Positions 23,605 to 39,145 of a stretch of 64,000 nucleotides of DNA are shown piece after piece. Each line of letters opens with the position of its first letter. Position 1 is the stretch's first letter. The DNA lies in NCBI RefSeq assembly GCF_000423325.1, contig NZ_AUHT01000005.1, positions 62,001 through 126,000 on the forward strand, in the 5' to 3' direction. A program made the position numbers and the translations under genes. This DNA comes from Lysobacter defluvii IMMIB APB-9 = DSM 18482. Lineage in GTDB: Bacteria > Pseudomonadota > Gammaproteobacteria > Xanthomonadales > Xanthomonadaceae. The notes beneath the pieces were generated by a model. It did not search any database. It was not told where the DNA came from and was given only the letters and a program-made list of their open reading frames with translations.

Positions 23605-23745
23605 CCCTTCTCCCGCCTGCGGGAGAAGGTGCCCGAAGGGCGGATGAGGGGCGGGGGCCCACCCCCCCCCCCCCCCCGCGGGCGGGGGGGGGGGGGGGGG
23701 GGCCCTCACCCCGGCCCTCTCCCGCCAGCGGGAGAGGGGGTTGAA
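23605..23745. repeat. Family-2 intergenic repeat with C16/G19 homopolymer centre (copy 5)
   Basis: The outer arms are normal (CCTTCTCCCGCCTGCGGGAG; CTCTCCCGCCAGCGGGAGAG). The centre, which in other copies is an AGCAAAAGC stretch, is here a run of 16 C (23662-23677), GCGGGC, and a run of 19 G (23684-23702). It can fold as one long C/G hairpin. It may be real or a sequencing or assembly artefact. Confidence 0.8.
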
Positions 23746-23753
23746 GCGGGGCG

Positions 23754-26641
<2,888 letters not shown>

Positions 26642-26645
<4 letters not shown>

Positions 26646-27631
26646 GCGGAAACCTGGCTGTGCTTCAGTAGGAGGGCGCGCGCCCGGTCGGAATCGTCGT
26701 GCATCTGCTCGACCAGCGCGGGAAGGGAGTCGAATCGGACCTCGTCGCGCAGCTTGCCGACGAACTCCACCTCGATCCTGCGACCGTACAGGTCGCCGTC
26801 GAAATCGAACAGGTGGACCTCCAGCAGGGGCTCGACCCCGTCCACGGTGGGCCGGGTCCCGAGGCTTGCCACCGAAGGCCACCCGTCGCGGCCTGGAGGC
26901 GCGCCGCGCGCCCCGGTGCCGTCGAGCCCATGCACCCGCGTCGCGAAGATCCCGGCCAGCGGCGGCCGGCCGTGCAGCCGCAGGTTCGCCGTCGGGTAGC
27001 CCAGCGTCCGCCCCAGCTGCTTCCCGCGCACGACCCTGCCGCTGATGGCGAAGGGCCGGCCCAGCAGACGTGCCGCGTGGCCGAACTGCCCGTCCCGGAG
27101 CAGCTCGCGGATGCGGGTGGCGGAGATGCGCTCGCCATCCAGCGTGACGGTGTCGATCTCCCCGGCGGCGAAGCCCTGCCCCGCCGGCTCCAGCTCGCGC
27201 CCCATGCGCTGCAGGAGCTCGAGGTTGCCGCCCCGCCCCTTGCCGAAGCCGAAGCCCGGACCGGTCCAGACCTCGCGGGCACGCAGGTGGTCGACCAGGA
27301 CCCGCTGCACGAACTCCTCAGCCGTCAGGGAGGCCATCGCCTTGCGGAAGCGCAGCAGTCCGACGTGGTCCGCGCCGAGTTCGCACAGCCCGAGCACCTT
27401 CGCCCGTGGGGAGAGCAGCCGCGGCGGCGGGTCGCCCCGGGCGAACAGCTCGCGCGGGAGGGGTTCGAAGCCCAGGGCGACGGACGGGAGGCCCAGCGCA
27501 CGGGCACGCGCGACCGCGTGGCGCACGAGCGTCTGATGCCCCAGGTGCAGGCCATCGAAGGCGCCGATGCAGACCACGCTGCCGTCCGGGCACCGCGGCC
27601 CGCCCTCGACGTCACGGAACAGCCTGTTCAT
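26642..27631 (-). CDS. ribF: Bifunctional riboflavin kinase / FAD synthetase
   Basis: Makes FMN and FAD. The protein is 329 residues, from [11 protein letters not shown]. The N-terminal nucleotidyltransferase has [20 protein letters not shown]; the C-terminal flavokinase has [20 protein letters not shown] and [20 protein letters not shown]. Coupled to ileS by a 4-bp overlap, and 92 bp downstream of murJ, the standard order. Confidence 0.97.
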
Positions 27632-27723
27632 CGGGCCGGATTATAGGCCGTCCTCCGCCCCCGTACGCCGTCATTCCCGCCACCTCGTCATCCCCGCGCA
27701 CGCGGGGATCCACGGACGCAGGC

Positions 27724-29265
27724 TCAAGCCCGCAGGTGCCGCGGCCGCAACCCCATCGCGACCAGCGCCAGCCCGTAGGCCGCCGCGCCGGCGCCAATCA
27801 CCGCCAGCAGCCAGATCCACCGCCACATGCCGGGAAGCGCACTCCACTCCCCCACCCATTCGCGCCCCGGCACCACCACCGCGGCCATGATCGCCAGCGC
27901 CACCATGATCCGCAGCAACCAGCGGCCCCAGCCGGCCGCTGGCCGGAACACGCCCTCGCGCTGCAGGTAACGCCACAGCAGGGCGGCATTGAGCATGCCG
28001 GCCAGGGCCGTCGCCAGGGCGATGCCGGTGTGGGCGTAGGGATTGCCGGCCAGGTACAGAGGGGTCACCAGGCCGATGGTGAGGACCACGTTGGCGGCGA
28101 CCGTCCAGATCGCCGCGCGCATCGGCGTCTTCGTGTCCTGGCGGGAGTAGAAGGCCGGCAGCAGGACCTTGGTCAGCATGAAGGCGGGGATCCCCGTCGC
28201 CATCGCCAGCAGGGCCCATCCGACCATGTGGGTGTCGTGGTCGGTGAACTCGCCGTAGTTGAACAGTGCGGCGGTCAGCGGCTCGGCGAGAAGGACCAGG
28301 CCCAGCGCGGCCGGCAGGCCGATCAGCATGACCATGCGCAGGCCCCAGTCGAGCGAGCGCGAGTAGCCGCCGGCGTCCTCGTCGGCGTGGTGGCGCGACA
28401 GCTGCGGGAGGATGACGGTCCCGATGGCGACGCCGAACAGGCCCAGCGGCAACTCGATCAGCCGGTCGGAGTAGTATAGCCAGGCCTGCGCGGCCGGCAC
28501 CAGCGCGGAGGCGACGACGGTGCCGACCAGCACGTTCACCTGGGCCACCGAGGAGGAAAAGACCGTCGGCAGCATCAGGTTGAAGACGCGCTTCACGCCC
28601 GGGTGGCGGAAGTTGAAGCGGAAGCGCGGGCGGATGCCGAGCCGCCCCATCGCCGGCCACAGGACCAGCACCTGCAGGATGCCGGCGGCCAGCACGCCCC
28701 AGGCCAGCGAGTACTCCGGGATCGGCAGGTTCGAGGCCAGCAGCAGCATCGCCGCCATCATCGCCAGGTTGTGCAGCACCGGGGTCAGCGCCGGCAGACC
28801 GAACTGGCGGAAGCTGTTGAGCACCGCCCCGGCCAGCGCCGTCATCGAGATGAAGGTCAGGTACGGGAAGGTGATGCGCAGCATCTCCGCGGCCATCGGC
28901 ACGCGCTCGGCGTCGGGGGGCGCCATCGCCAGGAACAGCCGGGCGATCCAGGGCGCGGCCAGCACGCCCAGGGCGCTGACCACCACCACCGCCGCCAGCA
29001 GTGCGCCGGCGACGTGGTTGATGAAGTCCTGCATCGCGTCCTTGTCGCCCTTCTGCCGCAGCTCCGACAGCACCGGCACGAAGGCGGAGGCAAACGAACC
29101 CTCGGCGAAGATGCGCCGCAGGTAGTTGGGGATGCGGTAGGCCACGACGAAGGCGCTGACCGCCGGGCCGGCGCCGAACAGCGTGGCCTGGAGCCAGTCG
29201 CGCAGGTAGCCGGCGATGCGCGACAGGAAGGTCATCACGCTGAAGACCAGCGTCGAGCGGAGCAT
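27724..29265 (-). CDS. murJ: Lipid II flippase MurJ
   Basis: Moves the peptidoglycan precursor lipid II across the inner membrane. From ATG 29265 the protein is 513 residues (MLRSTLVFSVMTFLSRIAGY) with about 14 membrane helices and the family signature around PLGLFGVAIGTVILPQLSRH. I chose this start because GGGAAGGG lies about 9 bp upstream; a GTG at 29331 would add 22 Pro/Gly-rich residues and has no visible ribosome-binding site. First gene of the murJ-ribF-ileS-lspA-ispH block. Confidence 0.94.
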   Translation of the reverse strand: MLRSTLVFSVMTFLSRIAGYLRDWLQATLFGAGPAVSAFVVAYRIPNYLRRIFAEGSFASAFVPVLSELRQKGDKDAMQDFINHVAGALLAAVVVVSALGVLAAPWIARLFLAMAPPDAERVPMAAEMLRITFPYLTFISMTALAGAVLNSFRQFGLPALTPVLHNLAMMAAMLLLASNLPIPEYSLAWGVLAAGILQVLVLWPAMGRLGIRPRFRFNFRHPGVKRVFNLMLPTVFSSSVAQVNVLVGTVVASALVPAAQAWLYYSDRLIELPLGLFGVAIGTVILPQLSRHHADEDAGGYSRSLDWGLRMVMLIGLPAALGLVLLAEPLTAALFNYGEFTDHDTHMVGWALLAMATGIPAFMLTKVLLPAFYSRQDTKTPMRAAIWTVAANVVLTIGLVTPLYLAGNPYAHTGIALATALAGMLNAALLWRYLQREGVFRPAAGWGRWLLRIMVALAIMAAVVVPGREWVGEWSALPGMWRWIWLLAVIGAGAAAYGLALVAMGLRPRHLRA

Positions 29266-29471
29266 GCCGCCGCCCTTCCCCGCCCGCTTGCCGGGGCCGT
29301 CGGCGGGCACCTCGCCGGGGGGCGTGCTCACGATGCGGGCACCGTGACGGGCCTGTTGACCGAAGCCATTGATTCCCCCATAATTTCCTGTCTTTCCGGC
29401 CGGGCGCGGCTGTTTGCCGATCCGCCAGCTTAAATTTCCAGCCCGAACTACACAATCTTCCAGGAATCACC

Positions 29472-29744
29472 GTGGCCAACATCAAGTCCGCCCAGAAGCG
29501 CGCAAAGCAGACTGTCGTGCGCAATGCCCGCAACGCCAGCCAGCGCTCGCTGCTCCGCACCTCCGTCAAGAAGGTCCTGAAGGCGCTTGACCAGAACGAC
29601 GTGGTCGCCGCCGAGGAAGCCTACAAGGTCGCCCAGCCGATCCTCGACCGCTTCAGCTCGCGCGGCCTGATCCACAAGAACAAGGCCGCCCGCCACAAGG
29701 CCCGCCTGAACGCCCGCATCAAGGCTGCCAAGGCCGCTGCCTGA
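29472..29744 (+). CDS. rpsT: 30S ribosomal protein S20
   Basis: Primary 16S rRNA-binding protein. The protein has 90 residues, begins at GTG 29472 ([19 protein letters not shown]) and is rich in Lys/Arg/Ala as usual. Divergent from murJ. The non-ATG start is common in rpsT and is used for autoregulation in E. coli (there UUG). A strong terminator follows. Confidence 0.97.
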   Translation: MANIKSAQKRAKQTVVRNARNASQRSLLRTSVKKVLKALDQNDVVAAEEAYKVAQPILDRFSSRGLIHKNKAARHKARLNARIKAAKAAA

Positions 29745-29770
29745 GGCGCCATCGCGGTGCGATGAAAAAA

Positions 29771-29793
29771 CCCGGCTCCGGCCGGGTTTTTTT
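29771..29793 (+). terminator. Rho-independent terminator after rpsT
   Basis: CCCGGC-TCCG-GCCGGG followed by seven T (29787-29793) and preceded by six A, so it may act on both strands. Confidence 0.92.
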
Positions 29794-29805
29794 GTTTGCC
29801 CTTCT

Positions 29806-29972
29806 CCCGCTTGCGGTTCCCTTCTCCCGCTTGCGGGAGAAGGTGCCCGGAGGGCGGATGAGGGCAGCTTTTGCTGTTGCTTCTGGTTTGCTGGAACAAA
29901 AGCAAAAGCAAAAGCCCCTCACCCCAACCCTCTCCCGCAAGCGGGAGAGGGGGTGGGCGCGGGTTGCGAGCG
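29806..29972. repeat. Family-2 intergenic repeat (copy 6)
   Basis: Two-arm copy between rpsT and obgE, with the first CTTCTCCCGCTTGCGG segment partly duplicated (29801-29846). The centre holds AGCAAAAGCAAAAGC and its partial complement. The outer arm ends CTCTCCCGCAAGCGGGAGAG. Confidence 0.85.
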
Positions 29973-29983
29973 GGAGAGGGGGC

Positions 29984-31136
<1,153 letters not shown>

Positions 31137-31144
31137 GCATCCGG

Positions 31145-31183
31145 GTAGGGCGCAATAGACGCCATCGGCGTCGTATTGCGCCG
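31145..31183 (+). repeat. GTAG-headed REP element (copy 4)
   Basis: GTAG then GGCGCAATAGACGCC / GGCGTCGTATTGCGCC. Compared with other copies, C-to-A in the left arm is matched by G-to-T in the right arm, so the stem is kept. The tail AATGGCAAACAACGGCACAC follows. Confidence 0.85.
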
Positions 31184-31214
31184 AATGGCAAACAACGGCA
31201 CACCCGGAAACAAG

Positions 31215-31237
31215 AAGCCCCGCCAGCGGCGGGGCTT
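31215..31237 (-). terminator. Terminator after rpmA
   Basis: Perfect stem AAGCCCCGCC / GGCGGGGCTT with a 3-nt loop. On the minus strand it is followed by CTTGTTTCC. It lies between rpmA and obgE, so obgE may need its own promoter or readthrough. Confidence 0.75.
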
Positions 31238-31262
31238 CGAGCATCGACCGGGGACGCGCGCC

Positions 31263-31520
31263 TTATTCGGCGACGACGTTCACCGTGCGGCGCTTCTTCG
31301 GGCCCTTGGTGGTGAACTCCACCTTGCCATCGACCAGCGCGAACAGCGTGTGGTCGCGGCCCAGGCCGACGCCGTCACCCGGGTGGAACTGGGTGCCACG
31401 CTGGCGGACGATGATGTTGCCGGCCTCGATGGCCTGGCCGCCGTAGATCTTCACGCCGAGGTACTTCGGGTTGGAGTCGCGGCCGTTGCGGGTCGAACCG
31501 CCTGCTTTCTTGTGTGCCAT
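31263..31520 (-). CDS. rpmA: 50S ribosomal protein L27
   Basis: Large-subunit protein near the peptidyl transferase centre. The protein has 85 residues, [20 protein letters not shown], the classic N-terminus. 12 bp downstream of rplU. Confidence 0.98.
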   Translation of the reverse strand: MAHKKAGGSTRNGRDSNPKYLGVKIYGGQAIEAGNIIVRQRGTQFHPGDGVGLGRDHTLFALVDGKVEFTTKGPKKRRTVNVVAE

Positions 31521-31532
31521 GCCTGCTTCTCC

Positions 31533-31853
31533 TTACTTCTGGTCGCCGGCCTTGATGCCGGTGATCTCGATTTCGGTGTAGTGCTGACGGTGCCCCTGCC
31601 GCTTCATGTGGTGCTTGCGGCGGCGGAACTTGATGATGCGGACCTTGTCGGCGCGGCCGTGGCCGACGACCTTCGCGACGACGCTGGCGCCGTTGATCTC
31701 GTCGCCCAGCTTGACGCCATCGCTGTCGCCCAGCATCAGGACATTGTCGAGGGTGACCTCGCTCCCGGCCTCGGCTTCCAGCTTCTCCACGCGCAGGGTC
31801 TCGCCCTGCATCACGCGGTACTGCTTGCCGCCGGTGACTACCACTGCGTACAT
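31533..31853 (-). CDS. rplU: 50S ribosomal protein L21
   Basis: Large-subunit 23S rRNA-binding protein. The protein is 106 residues, [20 protein letters not shown], with the conserved [20 protein letters not shown] near the end. First gene of rplU-rpmA-obgE and divergent from uvrA. Confidence 0.98.
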   Translation of the reverse strand: MYAVVVTGGKQYRVMQGETLRVEKLEAEAGSEVTLDNVLMLGDSDGVKLGDEINGASVVAKVVGHGRADKVRIIKFRRRKHHMKRQGHRQHYTEIEITGIKAGDQK

Positions 31854-31959
31854 GACCGTTCCTCTGTAGTTATTGGTCTATGGACTCGCTGCCCGCGGCG
31901 CGGACAGAAGCGGGATTGTACTTCGGGGGGCGGGAGCGTCGCAACCTGGGTTCTTGGCC

Positions 31960-32090
31960 CCCTCTCCCGCTTGCGGGAGAGAGCTGGGGTGAGGGCTTCC
32001 CGCAGCCACCACATCGCGTGCACGCAACAGTGAACAGCGGCCCTCATCCGCCCCTTCGGGGCACCTTCTCCCGCAAGCGGGAGAAGGGAC
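31960..32090. repeat. Family-2 intergenic repeat (copy 7)
   Basis: Two-arm copy between rplU and uvrA: CCCTCTCCCGCTTGCGGGAG, GGGGTGAGGGC, then a centre different from other copies (GCAGCCACCACATCGCG), CCTCATCCGCCCCTTCGGGG and CTTCTCCCGCAAGCGGGAGA. No LexA-type box was found in the remaining uvrA upstream sequence. Confidence 0.85.
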
Positions 32091-32135
32091 GGGGGTGTAC
32101 GCTTTGGGGTTTGCCGTTGGGCGGGAATTCTACAG

Positions 32136-35029
<2,894 letters not shown>

Positions 35030-35033
<4 letters not shown>

Positions 35034-36019
35034 CCCAGAACGACAAGCCCGACCGGGACGCCCCTGGCGCCGACGCCAGCGGCGACGCGAACAGCGCCGC
35101 GAAGGACGCGGCCGGGACCGCGAAGAAGGCCGCTGGAACGGCAAGGCGGAAGCCGCGCAAGGCCGCGAAGAAGGCTGCGCCGGAGAAGGCCGGCGCGCCG
35201 CAAGCCGCGACGCCGACGCCGACGCCGACATCGGCGCCCGCGCCCGCACCTGCCCCCACCGCAGGGACCCCGGCCCCGGCCCCGGCCCGAGCGCCTGCGC
35301 CTGCGCCTGCGCCTGCGCCTTCCGAAGCGGACGCAAGCGCCGCAAAGGCGCGGAAGGAAGCACCGGTGGCAAGCGACACCACGGCAAAGGACGTCCCACC
35401 GGCGGCGAAGAAGCCGCAGGCTGCCCGCAAGCAGGCACGGAAGAAGCCGTCCGGGAAGCAGCAGGACAAGGCGGCCGCACAGGCTCCGGCGTCCAGCCCA
35501 GCCGCAGCTCCGGCTCCGGCTCCGGCCCCGGCTTCCTCACCCCCGGCGGCTGCCCCTGCACCGTCACCGGCACCCTCGCCCGCCCCGGCGCCGGCCGGTG
35601 GGAAGGCGGAGCCACGCCCGCGCCGCCTCATCCGCGTCCCGATGCCGGTCCGCTGGCGCGATTTGGACGCCTTCAACCACGTCAACAACTCCAAATACCT
35701 CAGCTACCTGGAGGAGGCGCGGCTGCACTGGATGCTGACGGTGCCCGGCATGGGCATGGACGACCACGTCGCCCCGGTGGTGGCCGCCGCCCAGCTCAAC
35801 TACCGCCGCCCGATCACCTGGCCATCGGAGGTGGTGATCGAGCTCTTCGTCGAGCGGCTGGGCAACACCAGCCTGACCGTCGGCCACCGCATCGTGGACG
35901 CGAAGGACCCGCAGGCGCTGTACTGCGACGGCCACGTCATCATGGTCTGGATCGATCGCGAATCAGGGGCGGCCGCGCCGTTGCCCCGTCCCGTCCGGGA
36001 TGCCTGTAGGGCGCAATAG
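35030..36019 (+). CDS. Acyl-CoA thioesterase (hotdog) with Lys/Ala/Pro-rich N-terminal extension
   Basis: The last roughly 130 residues are a 4-hydroxybenzoyl-CoA thioesterase-like hotdog domain with the active-site segment [20 protein letters not shown]. The first roughly 195 residues are low complexity: a histone-H1-like stretch ([19 protein letters not shown]), then repeated Ala-Pro runs and a second basic stretch. The 329-residue frame starts at ATG 35030, overlapping the uvrA stop (ATGA). An internal start near 35641 would give a stand-alone thioesterase. The last residues and stop (CRAQ-stop) are read from a GTAG repeat that begins at 36006. Confidence 0.8.
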
Positions 36020-36038
36020 CCGAAGGCGTATTGCGCCG
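36006..36038 (+). repeat. GTAG-headed REP element (copy 5)
   Basis: Short-loop version GGCGCAATAGCC-GAA-GGCGTATTGCGCC with tail GATGGCAAACCCCGGCACA. The stop codon of the thioesterase (36017-36019) is the TAG inside CAATAG. Confidence 0.87.
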
Positions 36039-36068
36039 GATGGCAAACCCCGGCACAACCCCGACGTG

Positions 36069-36103
36069 CGGCGCAATACGGCGTACCGCCTATTGCGCCC
36101 TAC
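36069..36103 (-). repeat. GTAG-headed REP element (copy 6, inverted)
   Basis: Reverse copy ending CTAC at 36100-36103. It forms a tail-to-tail pair with copy 5 and sits between the convergent thioesterase and copper chaperone genes. Confidence 0.85.
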
Positions 36104-36115
36104 CCGGTACCGGTA

Positions 36116-36553
36116 TCAACGAACCTCGAGGGTTGCCGGGACCGTCCCGCCGTCCGCCAGGGTAAAGACCACCTTTACCTCGTCGCCGCTTTCCAGCGCG
36201 CGTACCGGGCGCATCAGCATCAGGTGCAAGCCGCCCGGCTCCAGCGTGGCCGAGCCGGTGGCGGGGACGGCAAGCGATTCCACCTGCCGCATCCGCATCA
36301 TCCCGTCCTCGTGCCGGGTTTCGTGTACCTGCACTTCCTCGAAGTCCGGGCTGCTGGCGCCGGTCACGGAGGCATCCGTCCCGCACGGGTTGACGAGGAT
36401 GCCGAAGCCACCCAGCACGGGCATCTCCATGGGCGGCAGCCGGGCCCAGCCTTCGTCCAGGCGGAGGCTGCACTGGGCATCGGAAGCGAACGCGGCCTGC
36501 GGCAACAGCGACAGGACAAGCACCGCGGCGGTCAGGTGGCGTGATCGGTTCAT
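36116..36553 (-). CDS. Periplasmic copper chaperone PCu(A)C
   Basis: Binds Cu(I) in the periplasm and helps load cytochrome oxidase. The protein has 145 residues from ATG 36553, with a signal peptide MNRSRHLTAAVLVLSLLPQA cut near AFA-SDA. The family metal motif H-x10-M-x21-H-x-M is exact: His in VHETRHEDGMMRM, then Met, then GGLHLM. Divergent from the DUF4139 gene with only 37 bp between starts. Confidence 0.9.
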   Translation of the reverse strand: MNRSRHLTAAVLVLSLLPQAAFASDAQCSLRLDEGWARLPPMEMPVLGGFGILVNPCGTDASVTGASSPDFEEVQVHETRHEDGMMRMRQVESLAVPATGSATLEPGGLHLMLMRPVRALESGDEVKVVFTLADGGTVPATLEVR

Positions 36554-36590
36554 CCGCCTATGATAACGGCACGCCATGCCGGAGCCGCCG

Positions 36591-38150
36591 ATGACCCGCC
36601 CACTGTCGCTGTTCGTATTCGCCGCGCTGCTCGCCGGCTGCTCACAGGGGGCGAACGAGCCCGGGGAGGCGGAAGCGCCGCCCCAGGCGCCGCCGGCGCA
36701 GCCCAGCGACGCAAGCGAGGACACCACGGCAGGGGTGACCCGGTTGACGGTATACAGCGGCGACTACGAGGCACTGCGCGGCAGCGGGATGGTGGGCCTG
36801 GGCGGACCGGGCCACGCACTCGTTGAGCGCCGGCTGCACTACTCGCTCAAGGCGGGCGCGAACTCGATCTCGGCCACCGGCGTGCCGGCCTCGATGGATG
36901 TCGAGGCGGCGGTGTTGCGCGCGGTCACCGACGGGGTCCGGATCGAGTCGCAGCGCTACGTGGCGCCACTTGCGGGGAGCGGCCCGCTCACCGACCAGGT
37001 GATCGGGCGGCGGGTCGCGGTCGAGCACACCTCCGGCGGCGCCAAGCAGACCGACAGCGGCACCCTGCTCTCGGCCACCGACGGACTGGCACTGGCCTTG
37101 GCCGATGGCCGGGTCAAGGTCATCCGCGAGTACGACAGCTTCAGCGTGGTCGACGGGGCGCGGCTGCTGCCGCAACAGGCGGAGCTGCGCTGGACGGTCG
37201 AGGCGCAGCGCGGGGGCGATGCCGATTTCGTGCTCAGCTACCCGATGGGCGGGCTTGCCTGGCGCGCCGAATACACCGCGCGGCTGCAGCCCGGCGAGCA
37301 GGCCTGCCAGCTGGCGCTGGATGGCGCGGCGATGCTGGCCAACCGCTCCGGAGTGGGCTTCGCCGACGCCCAGCTGACGCTGGTGGCCGGCACGCCTGCC
37401 CGCGCCGGGAGCGGCGCCCCGCAGTTCGCCCGGTCGATGGACGCGCGCGCCGCGGCGGCGCCGATGAAGGCCGAAGCCGCGATGCCGGCCGAGCGCCGCT
37501 CCGGCGAGCACCACGCCTACGTGCTGCCGGAACCGATCCGGGTCGCCAGCGGCACCATCGAGCGGATCCCGCTGTTTCCGTCGCAGTCCGCCGTCGCCTG
37601 CGAGCGTGACTACGTGGTCGACTCGGGCGCGAACGACTGGCAGCCGCCCCGCCCCATCATCGAACCCGGCTTCAACGGCCGCACCGGACAGCTGCCGGTC
37701 ACCGCCGTGGTCACCTTCCAGAACACCGCGGAAGCCGGACTCGGACGCGCCCTGCCCGAAGGCCGGGTGCGCGTGCTCGAGGGCAACGACCTGGTCGGCG
37801 AGTCGATGCTCGCCCACACCGCCGAGGGCGGCGAACTGCGGCTGCAGCTGGCGCGCGCCTTCGACCTCCGGGCCGAGCGCGAGGCGACCGGGTTCCGCGT
37901 CGACCGGTCCGGCCGGACCATCACCGAATCGTTCCGGATCAAGCTCGGCAATGGCGGCGACCGCGACGCGTCGATCCGCGTGATCGAACCGCTGCCGCGC
38001 TGGAGCGACTGGCAGCTGGTCTCGTCCACCGTCGAGCCGGTGCGCAGCGCCGCCCGCGAGGTCGAGTTCGTGGTCCCGGTGGAGGCCGGGGGCGAGGCGG
38101 AACTGGAATACACCGTGCGCTACACCTGGCCCGAGGGAGTGCAGCCATGA
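36591..38150 (+). CDS. DUF4139 domain lipoprotein
   Basis: Function unknown. The protein is 519 residues from ATG 36591 (MTRPLSLFVFAALLAGCSQG), a lipoprotein signal with lipobox LAGC. GGAG lies 6 bp before this start; ATG 36576 is a weaker alternative. The C-terminal half is a DUF4139-type beta-rich domain (FRIKLGNGGDRDASIRVIEP, WQLVSSTVEP). The stop overlaps the next gene by ATGA. Confidence 0.83.
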   Translation: MTRPLSLFVFAALLAGCSQGANEPGEAEAPPQAPPAQPSDASEDTTAGVTRLTVYSGDYEALRGSGMVGLGGPGHALVERRLHYSLKAGANSISATGVPASMDVEAAVLRAVTDGVRIESQRYVAPLAGSGPLTDQVIGRRVAVEHTSGGAKQTDSGTLLSATDGLALALADGRVKVIREYDSFSVVDGARLLPQQAELRWTVEAQRGGDADFVLSYPMGGLAWRAEYTARLQPGEQACQLALDGAAMLANRSGVGFADAQLTLVAGTPARAGSGAPQFARSMDARAAAAPMKAEAAMPAERRSGEHHAYVLPEPIRVASGTIERIPLFPSQSAVACERDYVVDSGANDWQPPRPIIEPGFNGRTGQLPVTAVVTFQNTAEAGLGRALPEGRVRVLEGNDLVGESMLAHTAEGGELRLQLARAFDLRAEREATGFRVDRSGRTITESFRIKLGNGGDRDASIRVIEPLPRWSDWQLVSSTVEPVRSAAREVEFVVPVEAGGEAELEYTVRYTWPEGVQP

Positions 38151-38905
38151 GCCTCGTGCAGTCCATCGAACACGGGGAAATCGTAGAGCTGAAGCTGTCG
38201 CGCCCGCCCGTCAACGCGCTCAATCCGGAGCTGTGCCGCGACCTGCGGACGGCCGTCGACTCGGCAGTGTCCAACGGCGCCGGCGGCCTGGTGCTCTCGG
38301 GCGGAGAGAAGGTGTTCTCCGCCGGGCTGGACGTGCCGTACCTGCTCTCGCTGGGCGCGGACCGGCAGGCCCTCAGCGAGGCGTGGCTGGCCTTCGTCGG
38401 CGCGGCCCGGGCACTCGCCGGCTGCGCGGTCCCGGTGGCGGCGGCGCTGGGGGGCCACTCGCCAGCCGGCGGCTGCGTCATGGCGCTGTGCTGCGACTAC
38501 CGGGTAATGGCCGAGGGCGAGTTCCGCATCGGCCTCAACGAAACCCAGGTCGGCCTGGTCGCCCCCGAAGGCATCCAGCGGCTGATGCGCCGCGTGGTCG
38601 GGCCGCAGCGGGCCGAGCGCCTGCTGGTCGCCGGCGAGATGGTGGCTCCGGCCGAGGCATTGCGCATCGGACTGGTCGACGAACTGGCGCCGGCGGCGGA
38701 CGTGACCGCTCGGGCGCTGGCCCGGATCCAGGCGCTGCTGGCCCTGCCACGCGAACCGATGCTGCAGACGCGCCGGCTCGCGCGCGCCGACGTAGAGGCG
38801 GCGCTCGCACCCGAGCACATCGAACTCGAGCGGTTCATCGAGTCCTGGTACCTGCCCGGCACCCAGGCCGGGCTGAAGGCGCTGGTCGCCAGGCTGGGCA
38901 AGTAG
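38147..38905 (+). CDS. Crotonase-fold enoyl-CoA isomerase, ECI1-like
   Basis: Crotonase family, 252 residues. The segment SPAGGCVMALCCDYRVMAEG then GLNETQVGLVAPEG closely follows mitochondrial delta3,delta2-enoyl-CoA isomerase (ECI1/DCI): the first hydratase Glu is absent and the single catalytic Glu in NETQ is present. So isomerisation of unsaturated acyl-CoA in beta-oxidation is more likely than hydration. Coupled to the DUF4139 gene by ATGA, and a DUF1289 gene follows 2 bp later. Confidence 0.82.
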   Translation: MSLVQSIEHGEIVELKLSRPPVNALNPELCRDLRTAVDSAVSNGAGGLVLSGGEKVFSAGLDVPYLLSLGADRQALSEAWLAFVGAARALAGCAVPVAAALGGHSPAGGCVMALCCDYRVMAEGEFRIGLNETQVGLVAPEGIQRLMRRVVGPQRAERLLVAGEMVAPAEALRIGLVDELAPAADVTARALARIQALLALPREPMLQTRRLARADVEAALAPEHIELERFIESWYLPGTQAGLKALVARLGK

Positions 38906-38907
38906 CG

Positions 38908-39084
38908 GTGGCGGGTGCGCTCCTTACGCCCTGCATCGGCGTGTGCACGATGAACCCCCGGGGGCTGTGCGACGGCTGCCACCGCACGCTGGACGAGATC
39001 GCCACGTGGTCGCAGATGGACGACGCGCGACGCCAGCACCTGATGGACGAGGTGCTGCCCACACGCGAAGCAGACGCCCCGTAG
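38908..39084 (+). CDS. DUF1289 small Cys-rich protein
   Basis: A 58-residue protein from GTG 38908 with the DUF1289 pattern CIGVCTMNPRGLCDGCHRTL and EIATWSQM. The four cysteines suggest metal or Fe-S binding, which is inferred. Two bases downstream of the isomerase gene, so probably the same operon. The stop codon TAG is the head of REP copy 7. Confidence 0.87.
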   Translation: MAGALLTPCIGVCTMNPRGLCDGCHRTLDEIATWSQMDDARRQHLMDEVLPTREADAP

Positions 39085-39119
39085 GGCGCAATAGCCGCCA
39101 TCGGCGGCGTATTGCGCCG
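39081..39119 (+). repeat. GTAG-headed REP element (copy 7)
   Basis: GTAGGGCGCAATAGCCGCC-ATC-GGCGGCGTATTGCGCC. The TAG of its head (39082-39084) is the stop codon of the DUF1289 gene. Confidence 0.88.
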
Positions 39120-39145
39120 AAGCGCAACAGGTTTGGAGGTGGGCG

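Noticed and set aside
31854-32135. SOS box for uvrA
   Set aside because: No palindrome resembling the lexA operator was found between rplU and uvrA.
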